DNA of 64,000 bases from contig NZ_JACSQO010000001.1 in NCBI RefSeq assembly GCF_014836595.1, positions 372,001 to 436,000 on the forward strand, in the 5' to 3' direction. Below, piece by piece: positions 62,780-64,000 of this stretch (positions are counted from its first letter, which is position 1; each line of letters begins with the position of its first letter). A program made the translations under genes and the position numbers. The stretch comes from Psychrobacillus faecigallinarum (GTDB lineage: Bacteria > Bacillota > Bacilli > Bacillales_A > Planococcaceae). The notes below the pieces were generated by a model that saw only the letters and a program-made list of their open reading frames with translations, searched no databases and was not told the origin of the DNA.

Positions 62780-62819
62780 CTTAGATGTTCCTTTCAACAA
62801 GAAGCCTGTTTCATCATTG

Positions 62820-62874
62820 TAAAAAAAAAAAGCATAAAAAGATAGCTTTAACTAAACTATCTTTTCATGCTTTT
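62820..62874 (-). terminator. Terminator of ykoY
   Basis: AAAAGCAT-AAAAAGATAG (62828-62845) pairs with CTATCTTTTCATGCTTTT (62857-62874), then more than ten T on the minus strand. Confidence 0.88.
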
Positions 62875-62933
62875 AAATTCTTAAACATCCAAGTGCTTCA
62901 ATACAATATATTTACACTACTTTTTATTATATG

Positions 62934-63704
62934 TTAAGCTGTCTTTTTATTTTTAGCTACACCTAGTAAATAACCACCTATAGCAATTACCAGTAATACT
63001 ATCCAGAATGTCAATTTCCAGCCAGTTGAATGTGGAAAATGCTCATCTAAAATTCCTACATTAGGATGAGACAATGTCAGTACGGTCAATTTAACCCCTA
63101 CCCAACCTACAATTAAAAATGCTGCAGTTTCGAGTGTTGGATATTTTTCGAGTAATTGAACAAATTTATGAGCAGCAAAACGCATAATAATTAATCCAAT
63201 GATACCACCAATGAACATAACTGCAAATTGTCCTCCATTGATGCCACCAATCTCAAATTCTCCCCAATATGGTAAGGTTACTGCAATAGCCACAGCAGCA
63301 AGCATAGAGTCAATAGCAAAAGCGATATCCGCAAGCTCTACTTTTAATACAGTCATCCAGAAACCTGAACCTTTTGCGCCTTCTTCAAGATTGTCCGTTT
63401 CAATATGCGGTCCTGGATTTTTCCGTTGATCGTAAATATGTTTAATAGATATGAACAATAGATAAGCAGCACCTATTGCCTGTACCTGCCAAATATTAAC
63501 CAAGAAAGTGATCATAAATAAAGCGAGAAATCTAAATACGAACGCTCCTAGCAAACCATAAAACAATGCCTTTTTTTGTTGAGCTTTCGGTAAATGCTTA
63601 ACCATTACCGCCATAACTACTGCATTGTCAGCTGCTAGTAGTCCCTCTAGTCCTACTAGAACTAGTAAAACCCACCCGTACTCCAATAAAATTCCGTAAT
63701 CCAT
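62934..63704 (-). CDS. ykoY: TerC-family manganese exporter YkoY (MeeY)
   Basis: 256 residues, seven to eight helices. TerC signatures EGLLAADNAVVMAVMV near 20-35 and VELADIAFAIDSMLA near 120-135 supply the acidic metal ligands. In B. subtilis YkoY exports manganese or metallates exoenzymes and is controlled by the yybP-ykoY riboswitch, which is clearly present upstream at 63732-63858. ATG at 63704 follows AAAGGAGG; the longer frame runs through the riboswitch terminator and is not real. Confidence 0.92.
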   Translation of the reverse strand: MDYGILLEYGWVLLVLVGLEGLLAADNAVVMAVMVKHLPKAQQKKALFYGLLGAFVFRFLALFMITFLVNIWQVQAIGAAYLLFISIKHIYDQRKNPGPHIETDNLEEGAKGSGFWMTVLKVELADIAFAIDSMLAAVAIAVTLPYWGEFEIGGINGGQFAVMFIGGIIGLIIMRFAAHKFVQLLEKYPTLETAAFLIVGWVGVKLTVLTLSHPNVGILDEHFPHSTGWKLTFWIVLLVIAIGGYLLGVAKNKKTA

Positions 63705-63731
63705 TAAATATCCTCCTTTTTTTTTGCAAAT

Positions 63732-63858
63732 AAAAAGACCCCTGCCTAAAAAGGCAAAGGTCTTGCTAAGCAAATTTTAAATAATTGCTATCATAACCGA
63801 TGGCTAAGCCATGTAATGACGACTATGAAATAGGTTTCCCTATAGCTACTCCCCTTTG
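63732..63858 (-). ncRNA. yybP-ykoY manganese riboswitch
   Basis: Transcribed from right to left. It starts AAAGGGGAGTAGC (63845-63857), includes TAGCAAGACC late in the element, and ends in a terminator hairpin GACCTTTGCC/GGCAGGGGTC (63737-63762) followed by five T. The GGGGAGUAGC opening and UAGCAAGACC closing blocks are the hallmarks of this Mn2+-sensing class. Metal binding should disrupt the terminator and allow ykoY transcription. Confidence 0.88.
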
Positions 63859-63882
63859 ACAAATGTCAAAAGTCTATTTAGT

Positions 63883-63911
63883 TATATAAACTATAATAAC
63901 ACATTTTCCAA
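63883..63911 (-). promoter_or_regulatory. Probable promoter of the riboswitch-ykoY transcript
   Basis: On the minus strand TTGGAA (63906-63911) and TATATA (63883-63888) are 17 bases apart, about 25 bases before the riboswitch start. Confidence 0.5.
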
Positions 63912-64000
63912 ATTAGTAAAGAAAAATTACTTAATATGGATATGATAATTTGAATCATCTTTATGTTTATTATAAAAACAAATCATAGCGGGAACCGATT
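63912..64000. other. Window edge, nothing assignable
   Basis: AT-rich sequence. A minus-strand frame entering from the right edge could be the last codons of a gene (ending RYDLFL then stop at about 63970), but it is too short to judge. Confidence 0.25.

Overview
The window is chromosomal DNA of a low-GC, Gram-positive, endospore-forming member of the Bacillales. Supporting signs are strong AAGGAGG-type ribosome sites, a GerA/GerB/GerC germinant receptor operon, CotF-like coat genes, a Spo0E-like phosphatase, RNase J1 with the RNA polymerase epsilon subunit, and many gene neighbours known from the ykq-ykr-yku-ykv part of the Bacillus subtilis chromosome (ykrA, rpoY-rnjA, ktrC, darB-ccpC, fadH, ykyB, cheV, ykvS, mhqR, a Kin-type kinase, ktrD, ykoY). 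The order is shuffled relative to B. subtilis. A Planococcaceae-like host (Psychrobacillus or Lysinibacillus type) is my inference from the overall look, not something proved here.

Layout. 1-5 kb: sugar kinase end, ykrA, a 23-residue cationic peptide gene, rpoY-rnjA, a small lipoprotein, ktrC and a thioredoxin-like gene. 5.1-9.7 kb: a cupin-type regulator followed by overlapping potABCD for polyamine uptake. 9.7-10.4 kb: a tandem array of about 244-bp units, then an MFS exporter with a palindromic operator. 11.7-23.6 kb: a tight eight-gene operon (exported large protein, ABC ATPase, ABC permease, a membrane protein with a long Gln-Gly tract, MoxR ATPase, DUF58, BatA-like VWA and double-VWA proteins). 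23.6-26.1 kb: ccpC, darB and fadH with a FadR-type box. 26.5-31.7 kb: amino-acid ABC transporter, a flavin reductase divergent from a LysR gene, a GrpB gene and a truncated DUF1569 gene. 32.3-35.9 kb: an MRJP/yellow-like protein and a coat-protein/adhB cluster. 35.9-37.6 kb: PAS-GGDEF-EAL protein. 37.7-38.7 kb: decayed genes. 38.7-42.4 kb: ger operon. 42.4-47.2 kb: accessory stretch with small genes, dispersed repeats, an IS110 remnant carrying a structured 5' non-coding part, and a broken phosphotransferase. 47.2-52 kb: second GGDEF-EAL protein, ykyB, cheV, a ykwC-like dehydrogenase. 52.1-55.7 kb: a second MoxR-DUF58 operon led by a Spo0E-like gene. 55.8-64 kb: ykvS, a CPBP protein, a lipoprotein, mhqR, a sporulation-type kinase, a radical SAM/B12 protein, ktrD, and ykoY under a yybP-ykoY manganese riboswitch.

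How it fits together. Potassium and c-di-AMP physiology recurs (KtrC, KtrD, DarB). Sporulation decision and spore structure recur (PAS kinase, Spo0E-like phosphatase, coat genes, ger operon). The two MoxR/DUF58 operons are the largest stretch of conserved but functionally open biology; the first combines a MoxR-VWA chaperone set with an ABC-2 exporter in one transcript and is the best candidate for an undescribed system. The IS110 remnant, with its folded non-coding leader and a second partial copy 13 kb away, is the most interesting mobile relic. Annotated starts were moved inward wherever a clear ribosome site favoured an internal codon.
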